Below the pieces are notes generated by a model, which ran no database searches, had not been told where the DNA came from, and worked only from the letters and a program-made list of their open reading frames with translations. Shown here piece by piece: positions 50,977-60,940 of a DNA stretch of 64,000 nt. Position numbers and translations under genes: made by a program. Position 1 is the stretch's first letter. Every line of letters begins with the position of its first letter. The DNA is from CAWDVH01 sp963805705. GTDB lineage: Bacteria > Actinomycetota > Actinomycetes > Streptosporangiales > Streptosporangiaceae. The DNA lies in NCBI GenBank assembly GCA_963805705.1, contig CAWDVH010000004.1, forward strand, positions 1,054,001 to 1,118,000. Reading direction: 5' to 3'.

Positions 50977-51756
50977 TCACCGGCAGACGAAGGCGCCGGT
51001 GTCACCAGAGACCGCAAACGCCCCTTTCTCGTCGATCACCTTCTGCACCGCGCCGCGCACGTCCGCCACGATGTCCGGCCAGGGACGGGCGACCTCGTCC
51101 TGGTAATGATCGGCCACGCTGGCCACGTAATCTGCGGCCACGGCGGCGTCGCGAAGGATGACGGGCGCGACCCGGCCGGGCCGCACGCAGGTGACGGACT
51201 CGAAGGCCACCCTCAGTTGCGACGCGCCGTTCTCCAGGGAGAACGCGTGCGTGGAGGGACTGCGCATCTCCCATCCGGGCGTGTCCTGGCGGGCAGCGTG
51301 CTCTACGAGGTCACGCAGCGAGCGCAGGTGCTGCGCGCCGTTGGTCACAGCGATGCAGACGCCCCCGGCGGTCAGCGCCCGGCGCAGCTCGCGGGCCGCC
51401 GATTCCCGGTCGGGCACGTGATAGAGCATGTGCGGCGCCAGCACGACATCGAAGGACCCGTCGCGTACCGGCAGCGCGATGACGTCGGCGTTGAGCAGGG
51501 CCGGCTGGGATGCCGCCCTGAGCATCCCCGCGGACAGATCGCAGCCGGCCGCGCGGACATGCCGCTCTCGCATCGCGCGCAGATAGGCGCCGTTGCCGCA
51601 GCCGACGTCCAGCACCCGCAGATCCGGTGCGAGGCCAGCCAGATCGAGAACCCAGCTGACGATGTCGAAGGGCGGGCTCTGGTGCAGCCAGAGCCGCTGC
51701 CGGGCACGCAAGTTGCGGTCGTCCGCGTACTGAGCAGGCGGGTTCAGCGGCATCAT
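50977..51756 (-). CDS. Class I SAM-dependent methyltransferase
   Basis: A 259-residue methyltransferase (Methyltransf_11 group): LRVLDVGCGNGAYLRAM (motif I), AAGCDLSAGML (motif II), VLAPHMLYHVPDRESAARE and LRRALTAGGVCIAVTNG. The N-terminus QRLWLHQSPPFDIVSWVLDL is typical of small-molecule methyltransferases. It converges with the methyltransferase at 50076 but is not closely related. Substrate unknown. Confidence 0.85.
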   Translation of the reverse strand: MMPLNPPAQYADDRNLRARQRLWLHQSPPFDIVSWVLDLAGLAPDLRVLDVGCGNGAYLRAMRERHVRAAGCDLSAGMLRAASQPALLNADVIALPVRDGSFDVVLAPHMLYHVPDRESAARELRRALTAGGVCIAVTNGAQHLRSLRDLVEHAARQDTPGWEMRSPSTHAFSLENGASQLRVAFESVTCVRPGRVAPVILRDAAVAADYVASVADHYQDEVARPWPDIVADVRGAVQKVIDEKGAFAVSGDTGAFVCR

Positions 51757-51802
51757 GGCAGTCTGCCTGACGGCTCACAGGACGACGGAACGAGGACGGG
51801 GC

Positions 51803-51934
51803 GTGGCGTACCCCCCGATTGAGCCGTATGAGACCGGAATGCTCGAAACCGGGGACGGCAACCTCATCTACTGGGAGACGTGCGGCAACCCGGACGGCGG
51901 GCCGGCGGACCGCGACCGGCGGGTGACGCGGTGA
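51803..51934 (+). pseudogene. N-terminal relic of prolyl iminopeptidase
   Basis: From GTG 51803 the frame reads YPPIEPYETGMLETGDGNLI then YWETCGNPDGGPA, the conserved start of proline iminopeptidase, and then reaches TGA at 51932. The HGGPG motif and all catalytic residues are absent. The remaining 43 codons are an end fragment left by a large deletion. Confidence 0.8.
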
Positions 51935-52047
51935 ACCGCGCCTCGGATGGTTCCGGCGGCGCGATTTCCCCCTGTGGGTGACACTGGGAGGGAGAACGTC
52001 GACGACATCAGGGGTCGCCGCGTCCGGACATGACGCGGAGGTCGACG

Positions 52048-52782
52048 ATGACGGTCATAGATCCCACGCCCGCGGTACCGCCGCCGGCCAGCACCTCGCC
52101 GGCGGCCGACGCGCTGTATGACTCCCGGCGTGACATCTACTACGCCAAGCCGCTGCTGCGCGGCTGGATGCACCTGCTGTGGTTCGAGGCATCACTGGTC
52201 CTCGGCACCATCGTGCTGGTCAGGGCGCACGGGGCCGCCCGGATCGCTGCCCTGGCCATCTACGCGGCCAGCGTGACCTCGCTGTTCGGGACCAGCGCGC
52301 TGTATCACCGGGGCAACTGGGGCGCCGCGTGGAGCCGGCGCCTCCAGCGGCTCGACCACGTGATGATCTTCTTCCTCATCGCCGGCACGGCGACCCCCGC
52401 GTTCCTGCTATCGGTACGCGGAACCTTCGGGCTGATCTGCCTGATCGCACTGTGGGCCGTCACGCTGGCCGCGACGGCGATCCACATGGCGTGGATGACC
52501 GCGCCGGAGGTCCTGATCGGCGGGATGTTCATCGGGCTCGGCTGGCTGGCCGCCCTGGCCCTGCCGGAGGTGTGGATCCACGCCGGCGTCGTACCGGGCG
52601 TCCTGATGCTGGCCGGCGGCGCCCTGTATACGATCGGCGCGCTCTCCTACCATCGGCGCCGTCCCGACCCTTACCCGTCGGTGTTCGGCTATCACGAGGT
52701 CTTCCACGCCTACGTCTGCGCCGGCGCGGCGTGCCAGTACGTCGCGATCGCGCTGTTCATCACCGTGGCCCCGCCGGGCTGA
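52048..52782 (+). CDS. Hemolysin III (PAQR)-family membrane protein
   Basis: A 244-residue protein with seven transmembrane segments. Family motifs: TSLFGTSALYHRGNW, RRLQRLDHVMIFFLIAGTAT and FGYHEVFHAYVCAGA, which supply the metal-binding Ser/His/Asp set of PAQR proteins. These may act as lipid or ceramide hydrolases in the membrane; the bacterial role is unclear. GGAGG lies 7 bases before the ATG at 52048. Convergent with the aldo/keto reductase. Confidence 0.88.
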   Translation: MTVIDPTPAVPPPASTSPAADALYDSRRDIYYAKPLLRGWMHLLWFEASLVLGTIVLVRAHGAARIAALAIYAASVTSLFGTSALYHRGNWGAAWSRRLQRLDHVMIFFLIAGTATPAFLLSVRGTFGLICLIALWAVTLAATAIHMAWMTAPEVLIGGMFIGLGWLAALALPEVWIHAGVVPGVLMLAGGALYTIGALSYHRRRPDPYPSVFGYHEVFHAYVCAGAACQYVAIALFITVAPPG

Positions 52783-52822
52783 CCAGGGTCTGCCAGCTGG
52801 CCGCCGCCCTGGCCGGTTCCGT

Positions 52823-53839
52823 TCAGCCCGCCCGCGCCGTCGCGCTCACGCCGGGCTGCGCCGGCGTCCGCGCCGTGCCGTGCGCGGCGAAGGACTGCCG
52901 GTCGCCGGTCCAGGCCTGCCGCGGGGCCACCGCCTCCAGCTGCTCAAGGTCCGCCGCGGACAGCTCGATGCCGGCGGCCGCCGCATTCTCGGCCAGCCGC
53001 TCCCGCCGCCGGGTGCCCGGGATCGGGACGACGTCTGGTCCCTGGGCCAGCAGCCAGGCCAGCGCGAGCTGCCCGGCAGTGATCGCGCGGTCCTGCGCGA
53101 GACCGCGTACCGCCGCGACCAGCGCCAGGTTGCGGGCCAGATCCTCCCCCTGGAAGCGCGGGTCGCTGGCCCGGAAATCGCCGCCGGAGAACCCGGCGGC
53201 AGGCAGCGCGCCGGTCAGCATCCCGCGGCCCAGCGGGCTGTACGGCACCAGGCCGACGCCCAGCCGCCGCGCGGCCGGCACCACGTCGTCCTCGGCCTCC
53301 CGCCAGAACAGCGACCACTCGCACTCCAGGGCGCTGATCGGGTGCGTGGCCACCGCCCGCTCCAGCTGCCCGACGCTGGCCTCGGAGACGCCCAGGTGAG
53401 CGACCTTCCCCTCGGTGACCAGCCCGGCCATCACCCCGACGGTCTCCTCGACCGGTACCTGCGGGTCGATCCGGTGCAGGTAGTACAGGTCCAGGCAGTC
53501 GACCCCGAGCCGCTTCAGCGATGCCTCGCAGAAGCCGCGGATGTGCCCTGGCTCATTGTCGACGCGCACGCCGCCTGGTCCGCGGACGATCCCGAACTTG
53601 CTGGCCAGCACCGCCTGCTCGCGCCGGCCGGCGATCGCGCGGCCGACCAGCTCCTCGTTGTGCCCGGCGCCGTAGCTCATGGCCGTGTCCAGCAGGGTCA
53701 CCCCGAGATCCAGGGCCGCGCGGATCGTCGCGACCGACTCGGTGTCGTCAGCGGGCCCGTAGGCCTGGGAGAAACCCATGCACCCGAGGCCGAGGGCGGA
53801 TACGGACAAGCCATCAGGACCTAGCGCTCGTGATCTCAT
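52823..53839 (-). CDS. Aldo/keto reductase
   Basis: A 338-residue AKR: DLGVTLLDTAMSYGAGHNEE carries the catalytic Asp and Tyr, VLASKFGIV the Lys, and DLYYLHRIDPQVPVEETV the His. The C-terminal VVPIPGTRRRERLAENAAAA binds NADP. It reduces aldehydes or ketones, substrate unknown. The gene is divergent from an MmyB-type regulator, with an inverted repeat between, so the regulator probably controls it. Confidence 0.92.
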   Translation of the reverse strand: MRSRALGPDGLSVSALGLGCMGFSQAYGPADDTESVATIRAALDLGVTLLDTAMSYGAGHNEELVGRAIAGRREQAVLASKFGIVRGPGGVRVDNEPGHIRGFCEASLKRLGVDCLDLYYLHRIDPQVPVEETVGVMAGLVTEGKVAHLGVSEASVGQLERAVATHPISALECEWSLFWREAEDDVVPAARRLGVGLVPYSPLGRGMLTGALPAAGFSGGDFRASDPRFQGEDLARNLALVAAVRGLAQDRAITAGQLALAWLLAQGPDVVPIPGTRRRERLAENAAAAGIELSAADLEQLEAVAPRQAWTGDRQSFAAHGTARTPAQPGVSATARAG

Positions 53840-53876
53840 GCCGTCGAGCCTAGAACGCGCTCTGGCCCCGTATCTA

Positions 53877-53895
53877 TACTAGGATTATGCTAGTA
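53877..53895. promoter_or_regulatory. Candidate operator between the aldo/keto reductase and MmyB-type genes
   Basis: TACTAG and CTAGTA form a perfect 6-bp inverted repeat around 7 bases, midway between the two divergent starts. Overlaps a possible -10 element (TATACT at 53874). Confidence 0.5.
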
Positions 53896-53909
53896 ATGAG
53901 AGTGCCAGG

Positions 53910-54794
53910 ATGAGCACGCAGGAGGCCGCTGACCTGCTGCGTTCCCGGCGCGCACGGCTGCAGCCAGCCGACGTGGGACTGCCCGCCAGCGCCCGCCGGC
54001 GGACCCCTGGCCTGCGGCGCGAGGAAGTCGCCCAGCTCGCCGACATCTCCGCGACCTACTACACGTTCCTGGAGCAGGGCCGCGACCTGCACCCGTCCCG
54101 TCAGGTCCTGGATGCCCTCGCCCGCGCCCTGCGGATGAGCCCGGTCGAGCGCGGCCACCTGCACGAGCTCATCTACCCCGTCCCGGCCGCCGGAGCAGAT
54201 GCGGCCGCCGGAGCCGGGGCGGCCGGGATCCGCGCCGCCGAGGTCCTCCCGTCAGCGGTCGCGGACCTCGTGGACCGCCAGGACCCGCACCCGACCTACG
54301 TCACCGGCCGCTGCTGGGACGTGCTCGCCGCCAACCGGGCCGCCCGCGCCTTGTGGGCCGACTGGCCCGCCCTGCCCGCCGATCAGCGCAACGTGCTCTG
54401 GTGGACCTTCATGCACCCGGACGCGCGCACGATCCTGGTGGAGTGGGAAAGCGAGGCGGCCGCCCAGCTGGCCCGGTTCCGCGCCGCCGCCGCCCGGCAC
54501 CCCGGTGACCCGCAGTTCCGCCGTCTCATTGAGCGGCTGCAGGCCGGCAGCCCCGAGGTCAGGGCGTGGTGGCCGCGGCATGAGGTCGCCCCGCTCAGCT
54601 CAGGGACCAAGCTAATCCATCACCCCGGCCTCGGCGACATGGAGTTCCATCACGTCGTCCTGCAGCTGGCCGACGACCCCGAGTGCAAGCTCGTAATCTT
54701 CGCGGCCAGCCCCCGCGACCAGGCCCGGATCGCGGAGCTGCTCAGACCCCCTTCGGGCAGGGGAAGAACAGGGTGCCATCCAGATTCGCGCTGA
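53910..54794 (+). CDS. XRE-family regulator with MmyB-like ligand domain
   Basis: A 294-residue regulator. The helix-turn-helix spans about residues 5-70 (PGLRREEVAQLADISATYYT, then LEQGRDLHPSRQVLDALARA). The C-terminal part (WDVLAANRAARALWADWPAL to LQLADDPECKLVIFAA) is the MmyB-like ligand-binding domain, thought to bind fatty-acid-like ligands. It is divergent from the aldo/keto reductase gene, its likely target. Its 3' end overlaps the convergent GH114 gene by 53 bases. Confidence 0.9.
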   Translation: MSTQEAADLLRSRRARLQPADVGLPASARRRTPGLRREEVAQLADISATYYTFLEQGRDLHPSRQVLDALARALRMSPVERGHLHELIYPVPAAGADAAAGAGAAGIRAAEVLPSAVADLVDRQDPHPTYVTGRCWDVLAANRAARALWADWPALPADQRNVLWWTFMHPDARTILVEWESEAAAQLARFRAAAARHPGDPQFRRLIERLQAGSPEVRAWWPRHEVAPLSSGTKLIHHPGLGDMEFHHVVLQLADDPECKLVIFAASPRDQARIAELLRPPSGRGRTGCHPDSR

Positions 54795-56552
54795 ACTTGA
54801 CCGCGGCGAACCCGTCCGCCGGAGCGTACACGCGGTGGCAGTACTTCGCGAAGGAGCGCTTGCCGGGGCAGTTTCCCGGATTGCAGACCACGTGATCCTG
54901 GGAGTACTCGGCCTCGCCCACCCACTTGCCGGTGGGCTGGCGCGCGGTGACGTCGGTGGTGAAGTCATCCCAGCCGCACGGCGTGCGCCCGGTGAGCGCG
55001 GAGCAGGTGATCCCGTCCTGCCTGCTGCCGAGCTGCGAGGAGGCGAAGCACTCGTTGTAGATGTAGCACTCCTCGACCACGGCGCCGTCGGTGTACCTGC
55101 GCCCCCACCAGGACAGGCCCGGCGTGTTCTTCCACAGCACGGTCATCCCGTAGCGGTGCACCAGGTTGAGCGCGTACGCCAGGAAGTTCTGCGCGTCGCC
55201 GGGCGTGAGGTGGAATCCGGTGGTCGACGCCGGGTCGAAGCTGTCGATGTCGTCCAGCTCGACGGAGTCGAATCCCTTCCTGGCGCACATCGAGATCCGC
55301 GCGCGCAGCATCGGCTTGAGCTCGTCCAGCTGGCGGAAGTCGACCCACCGTTCCTCGGGGAAGCCGAAGTAGATCTTCCCGAGCGTGGCGGCGGGGAACC
55401 GCCCGCCCCGCGCCGTGGTGCTGCCATCTGGCCGGTAGTCCTCCCAGGCCAGGTCCAGGTAGCAGGCGGTCCTGGGATGCGCGAGGGTGCTGGCCTGCCA
55501 GGTCGTGCGGATCGCGCGCACTTCGCGGCGGGTGGTCAGGAATCCGTCGATGTCGTAGAAGTCCACCGCGCGGGCGCCGGTGCGCTGCAGCGGCCTGGTC
55601 CGCCCGATCTGCCAGTCCCAGCGCATTGGGTGCCCCTTGGCGTCCAGGTGCGGCGGGTACCAGCAGGACCGGCCAGCCGGCCGGGTGCAGGGCAGCGGCG
55701 CGGGCAGGGGAGTGACCCGCCAGCTGAACCGCAGCGTCGTGTGCCCCGCCCGGTCTGACGTGCGCACGGTGACCCGGTGCGGCCCGAGGCCGAGCTTGCC
55801 GGTGGAGAACACGCGCGTGCGCGGCATCGTCCGCCACCGCCGGCCGTCGATCCGGTAACGCTGCATCGCCGTCCCGTCGGCGGCACTGTAATGCGGCGCG
55901 CTGACCTGGAACTCCTCTTTGGCTGATCCGGTCCGGCGCTCAGGGAGCCCGTTCATGAACCTGCTGACCGGGCGATGGCCCCGGCGGAACCCCCGGACCG
56001 TACCGCGGCGCCCGGCCGACACCGAGGCACGCAGGACGCGAAACGAGAAGCTCCCCCCGCCGGTCTCGACCACCTCGCTGGCCGTCTCGGTGAGCTGCAG
56101 GAACTTGCCCGTGTCAGCGTGGCCGACCACGTAGCGCCGGGCCGCGAACGGCGTCGCCGTCGAGTCCGCCGCCTTGGCGCACCCGGTTCCGGGCGCGGCG
56201 CAGGCCCGCCAGGTGTACCCGACCTCGAAGCTCAGCAGCCGGTCCGCCTTCGGCAGCCGGGACGGCCGCCACGACAGCCCGCGGGCCCGCACCGTTCCCC
56301 CGTCCCGCAGATCGCCGCTGATCCTCAGCCGCCCCCGCGCCAGCGGCCGCCCGATCGCCCCGGCACTGGCCGGCCGCCGGCCGCCCCGGCCGCGCTGCCC
56401 GCGCTGACTGTCTTCGCCGCGCCGGCCGCCGTCGTCGTGCCGGCCGCTGTCCCCGCGGTGGCCGCGGTCGCAGTGGTGGCCGCGGTCAGCGGGATGGCCA
56501 GTGCCGCCGACGTCAGCAGCACGACGGCCCGGTGGGCCGCGAGCCGGCTCAC
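54742..56552 (-). CDS. Secreted GH114-type endo-alpha-1,4-polygalactosaminidase (frame break near start)
   Basis: The main frame encodes about 540 residues. The C-terminal half is a GH114 barrel: WDWQIGRTRPLQRTGARAVD, YLDLAWEDYRPDG, ERWVDFRQLDELKPMLRARI, KGFDSVELDDIDSFD and TVLWKNTPGLSWWG. The middle contains a beta-rich, Ig-like region. A clear signal peptide (AAHRAVVLLTSAALAIPLTA) begins with GTG 56552, which overlaps the GH4 stop as GTGA, but is in another frame; the frames meet near 56360-56390 in a run of GGCC/GGC. One inserted base would explain it. The enzyme should cleave alpha-1,4-linked galactosamine polymers outside the cell. Confidence 0.75.
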
Positions 56553-57943
56553 CGGGCATCCCCGGCCGTGGCGCGATAGCCGGCCTCGTCGCTGGCCGTG
56601 GCCCGTCCCGGCTGAAACTGCGGCAGCCATTCGGCTTCCGCCGCCAGCATCCGGTCGGCCATCTCGTGGATCTTCGGCAGGGTCTGGACCGCGCTGGTCA
56701 GCGGGTCCAGCGCCAGCGCCGCATGGACGAGCTGACGGCTGCCGGTCATCGCCGCGATGACCGTCAGCCGCTGCACCGCGATCTGGATCTCATTGAGCGC
56801 GGCGCAGGCCGGCGGGAGCGCGCCGTAGCGTACCGGCCGGACGCCGTTGGCATCGGCCACGCACGCGACCTCCACGCACGCATCGGGGGCCAGGTTCGTG
56901 ATGGAGCCGCCGTTGCGGACATTGACGTACACCACCCGCCGGGTGCCGGTGACGACGCTGTCCATGATCGGCGCGGCGAGCTCCCCGCCGTGCCGGATCC
57001 CGTCCCGGCGCGCTTCCGCCACGAACTCCTGATCGGTCTGCTCCTTGTCGACCGTGCTGGAGATCTCCAGGTTGTCCCAGTGCCGGTCCAGGTAGCTGGC
57101 CGTCAGCTCCGGGGTCTTGCGGAACCACGCCCAGTACTCGCTGGCGTGATGGCTGGACTCGGTGTGGAAGAAGCCGGTGAGGCCCATGAGCTCGGCGCGG
57201 ACCCTCTCGATGCTCTCGTAGGGGTCGTCGGAGCGGGGCAGCATCGGCTCGGTCCCGGTCATGTGCCGGGCGGTCATCACCTGCCGGATCCGCGGGATCA
57301 GGTCCTCGTCGCCGCGCCGGAAGGTGGTGAACCACGCGGTGTGATTCACCCCGGCACTGTCGAACGTGATCTCCTCCTGCGGCACGCCCAGTTCCCGTGC
57401 CAGCTGCTCGAAGGTGTTCTGCACGCTGTGGCACAGGCCGATCACCCGCACGCCCAGCAGGTCGGTGGCCCAGATATTGGCCGACATCGGGTTGGTGTAG
57501 TTCAGCAGCAGGGCGCCAGGGCACTCGGCCAGCATGGCCTGCGCCACGACCCGCAGCGCCTCGATCGTCCGCAGCCCGCGGAAGACGCCGCCCGGGCCGA
57601 GGGTGTCCCCGACGATCTGGTCGATCCCGTACTCGCGCGGGATCAGCAGATCATGGGCATAGGCCTGCACTCCGCCGACCTGGAACACGGTGAGCACGAA
57701 ATCGGCGCCGCGTACCGCGCTGCGCAGGTCGGCCGGCACCTCCACCGTCGCCGCCACGGCGCCGATCTCGATCAGCTGCTCGGCGACCTTGGCCGTCTTG
57801 GCGGCGGCGCCCGCGTCGATGTCGTAGAGCGCCAGGGTGCACCCGCTCAGCGCCGGGAACGACAGGATGTCCCTGATGAGCTCCACCGGGAATACCCAGC
57901 CCCCGGCACCCACGATCACGATCCTGGGCCTGCCTGCCGTCAT
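56549..57943 (-). CDS. GH4 alpha-galactosidase/alpha-glucosidase-type enzyme
   Basis: A 464-residue NAD- and metal-dependent GH4 hydrolase: IVIVGAGGWVFPVELIRDIL (NAD), LNYTNPMSANIWA, IGLCHSVQNTF (metal Cys/His) and AGVNHTAWF. GH4 enzymes oxidise the sugar at C3 and eliminate the glycosidic bond, acting inside the cell on imported alpha-linked oligosaccharides; this one resembles the alpha-galactosidase (MelA) branch. I chose ATG 57943, with AAGGAG 5 bases before it. It overlaps GH114 by GTGA and follows the ABC ATPase after a hairpin. Confidence 0.88.
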   Translation of the reverse strand: MTAGRPRIVIVGAGGWVFPVELIRDILSFPALSGCTLALYDIDAGAAAKTAKVAEQLIEIGAVAATVEVPADLRSAVRGADFVLTVFQVGGVQAYAHDLLIPREYGIDQIVGDTLGPGGVFRGLRTIEALRVVAQAMLAECPGALLLNYTNPMSANIWATDLLGVRVIGLCHSVQNTFEQLARELGVPQEEITFDSAGVNHTAWFTTFRRGDEDLIPRIRQVMTARHMTGTEPMLPRSDDPYESIERVRAELMGLTGFFHTESSHHASEYWAWFRKTPELTASYLDRHWDNLEISSTVDKEQTDQEFVAEARRDGIRHGGELAAPIMDSVVTGTRRVVYVNVRNGGSITNLAPDACVEVACVADANGVRPVRYGALPPACAALNEIQIAVQRLTVIAAMTGSRQLVHAALALDPLTSAVQTLPKIHEMADRMLAAEAEWLPQFQPGRATASDEAGYRATAGDAR

Positions 57944-57971
57944 CACTGCTCCTTCGCCTTGCGTCGTTCCT

Positions 57972-58018
57972 TGATCACGAAGGATCCTGGTGGTCAGGGC
58001 CACCAGCATCCTTCGTGA

Positions 58019-58021
<3 letters not shown>
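57972..58021. repeat. Long palindromic repeat between the ABC ATPase and GH4 genes
   Basis: Two 22-bp arms (TGATCACGAAGGATCCTGG and onward) match at 21 positions around a 6-base loop. The right arm covers the stop codon of the ATPase gene. The same cores recur at 1047-1101. In RNA it would form a strong hairpin inside the operon, suiting segmental stability or attenuation. Confidence 0.8.
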
Positions 58022-59149
<1,128 letters not shown>

Positions 59150-59151
59150 GG

Positions 59152-60030
59152 CTAGCCCTTCAGTCCGGTCGTGGCGATCCCGCGGATGAAGAAGCGCTGG
59201 GCCAGGAAGAACAGCAGCAGGACCGGCAGCAGGCTCATGACGTTGGCGGCCATCAGCAGGTTGGTGCTGGTCTGGTGCGTCCCCTGGAAAGTGGTGAGGC
59301 CGAGCTGCAGCGTCATGTTGTTCGGCGTGTAGATGGTGATCAGCGGCCACAGGAAGTCGTTCCACGTCCACAGGAACGTGATCACGGCCAGGGTGGCCAG
59401 CGCCGGGCCCGACAGCGGCAGCACGATCTTGAACAGGACCCCGAGCCGCGACGCGCCGTCGATCCTGGCCGCCTCCTCCAGCTCGATCGGCAGCGTGCGG
59501 AAGAACTGCCGCAGCAGGAAGATGCCGAACGCGCCCGCCAGGTTCGGCACGATCAGCGCGCCGAGCGTGTTGATCAGGCCGAGGTCCCGCACGATCAGGA
59601 AGGTCGGGATCATCACCACCTGGAACGGGATCATGAGCGTCGCCAGGATCAGGATGAAGACGACCTCGCGGCCGAAGAACTTGATCCGCGCGAAGGCATA
59701 GCCGGCCAGGCTGCAGAACAGCAGGTTCCCCGCCACCGTGACGACGGTCACGATCATCGTGTTGACGAACCAGCGGGCAAACGGCGCGTCCCGCAGGACG
59801 TCGGTGTAGTTGCGCACCCGGACCGAGTGCGGCAGCAGCTCGGGCGGGAAGTGCCGCGTCTCGTTCAGGGTCTCCAGCGATGTCACCAGCATCCACACCA
59901 GCGGAATCAGCATCGCGACGGCGATCGGGATCAGGATCAGGTGCCAGGGGCTGAACAGGAACGCGGCATCCCGCTCCTGGGCCGAGGGGCGGGGGGCGCG
60001 GCGTGTCTCCTCCCTGTACTGGGTGATCAT
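59152..60030 (-). CDS. Sugar ABC permease (MalG/UgpE type)
   Basis: A 292-residue permease with six transmembrane segments. The EAA loop reads EEAARIDGASRLGVLFKIVL, the coupling site for the ATPase. The N-terminal region LIPIAVAMLIPLVWMLVTSL is the first segment. It overlaps the stop of the upstream permease by ATGA at 60030. CUT1 importers pair this type with a MalF/UgpA-type partner, encoded just before. Confidence 0.93.
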   Translation of the reverse strand: MITQYREETRRAPRPSAQERDAAFLFSPWHLILIPIAVAMLIPLVWMLVTSLETLNETRHFPPELLPHSVRVRNYTDVLRDAPFARWFVNTMIVTVVTVAGNLLFCSLAGYAFARIKFFGREVVFILILATLMIPFQVVMIPTFLIVRDLGLINTLGALIVPNLAGAFGIFLLRQFFRTLPIELEEAARIDGASRLGVLFKIVLPLSGPALATLAVITFLWTWNDFLWPLITIYTPNNMTLQLGLTTFQGTHQTSTNLLMAANVMSLLPVLLLFFLAQRFFIRGIATTGLKG

Positions 60031-60936
60031 GACGCGTAGTAGACCAGTCGCCGGCCGACCCACAGCTGGACCAGCGTGAGGCTCAGGATCGCGATGAGCA
60101 GGACGTAGGCGATGGCCGCCGCGTACCCGGCCACCCCCTGCTGGAAGGCCAGGCTGAAGAGGTAGTAGACGACCACGTAGGTCGCGGTGCCGGGGCCGCC
60201 CTTGGTGATGAAGTACACCTCGTCGAACAGCTGCAGGGCGTTGATGGAGGACCAGACCACCAGGAACAGGGTCGGCCGGCCCGAGCAGCGGCAGGGTGAT
60301 GTTCCTGAACATTCCCCAGGTCCGGGCGCCGTCGATCTCAGCCGCCTCGACCAGCGCCGGCGGGATCCCCTGCAGCGCGGCCAGGTAGATGATCACGTCA
60401 AAGCCGACCCAGCCCCAGACGGTCATCGCGACGATCGAGTACAGCGCGCCGGTGGCGCTGTCGAAGAACCCGTAGGGACCGAGCCCGACCCGGCCCAGCA
60501 GGAAGTTGACCAGCCCGAAGTTCGGGTCCAGCAGCCAGAGGAACATGATCGCGGTGGCGATCGTAGACAAGATCACGGGCACGAAGACGGCGGTCCGGTA
60601 GAACCGGATGCCGCGGATCCGCCGGTTCAGGGCAACGGCGGCGAACAGCCCGCCCGCGACCGACAGGGGCACGAAGAGCGCGGTGTAGGCCAGGCTGTGC
60701 TCGACGGACTGGCGAAAGAGCGGATCGCTGGCCAGCGCCCGGTAGTTCGCGGTGCCGATCCACTGGGGGACCGACAGCAGGTTGGTCCGCTGGAACGACA
60801 GCAGCGCCGACCAGATGACCGGGACGATCCCGAAGATGAAGATCAGGAACACGGCGGGGAACGCGAAGGCCCAGCCGGACAGGTGGTCGGACTCGAGGAT
60901 CCGGCGGATGCGCGTGCGGCCGCTGCTGGCCGGCAA
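60027..60936 (-). pseudogene. Sugar ABC permease (MalF/UgpA type), frameshifted
   Basis: The first part (TTG start 60936) gives AFAFPAVFLIFIFGIVPVIW, then EAAEIDGARTWGMFRNITLP (the EAA loop). After TLPLLG the frame goes wrong; the true continuation FLVVWSSINALQLFDEVYFI to LWVGRRLVYYAS is in another frame and ends at 60027, overlapping the next permease by ATGA. The change occurs at about 60271-60284 in a GGCCGGCCC run and needs one base removed. If real, the importer is inactive; an assembly error is as likely, since all other parts are intact. Confidence 0.8.
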
Positions 60937-60940
60937 GCCG

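Noticed and set aside
59150..59896. Upstream extension of the sugar ATPase frame
   Set aside because: It reads the permease gene out of frame; a proper ATG lies at 59149.
60031..60270. Apparent fusion of the two sugar permeases in one frame
   Set aside because: The shared frame is an effect of the frame break in the first permease; the linking sequence is a wrong-frame translation and the second permease has its own ATG.
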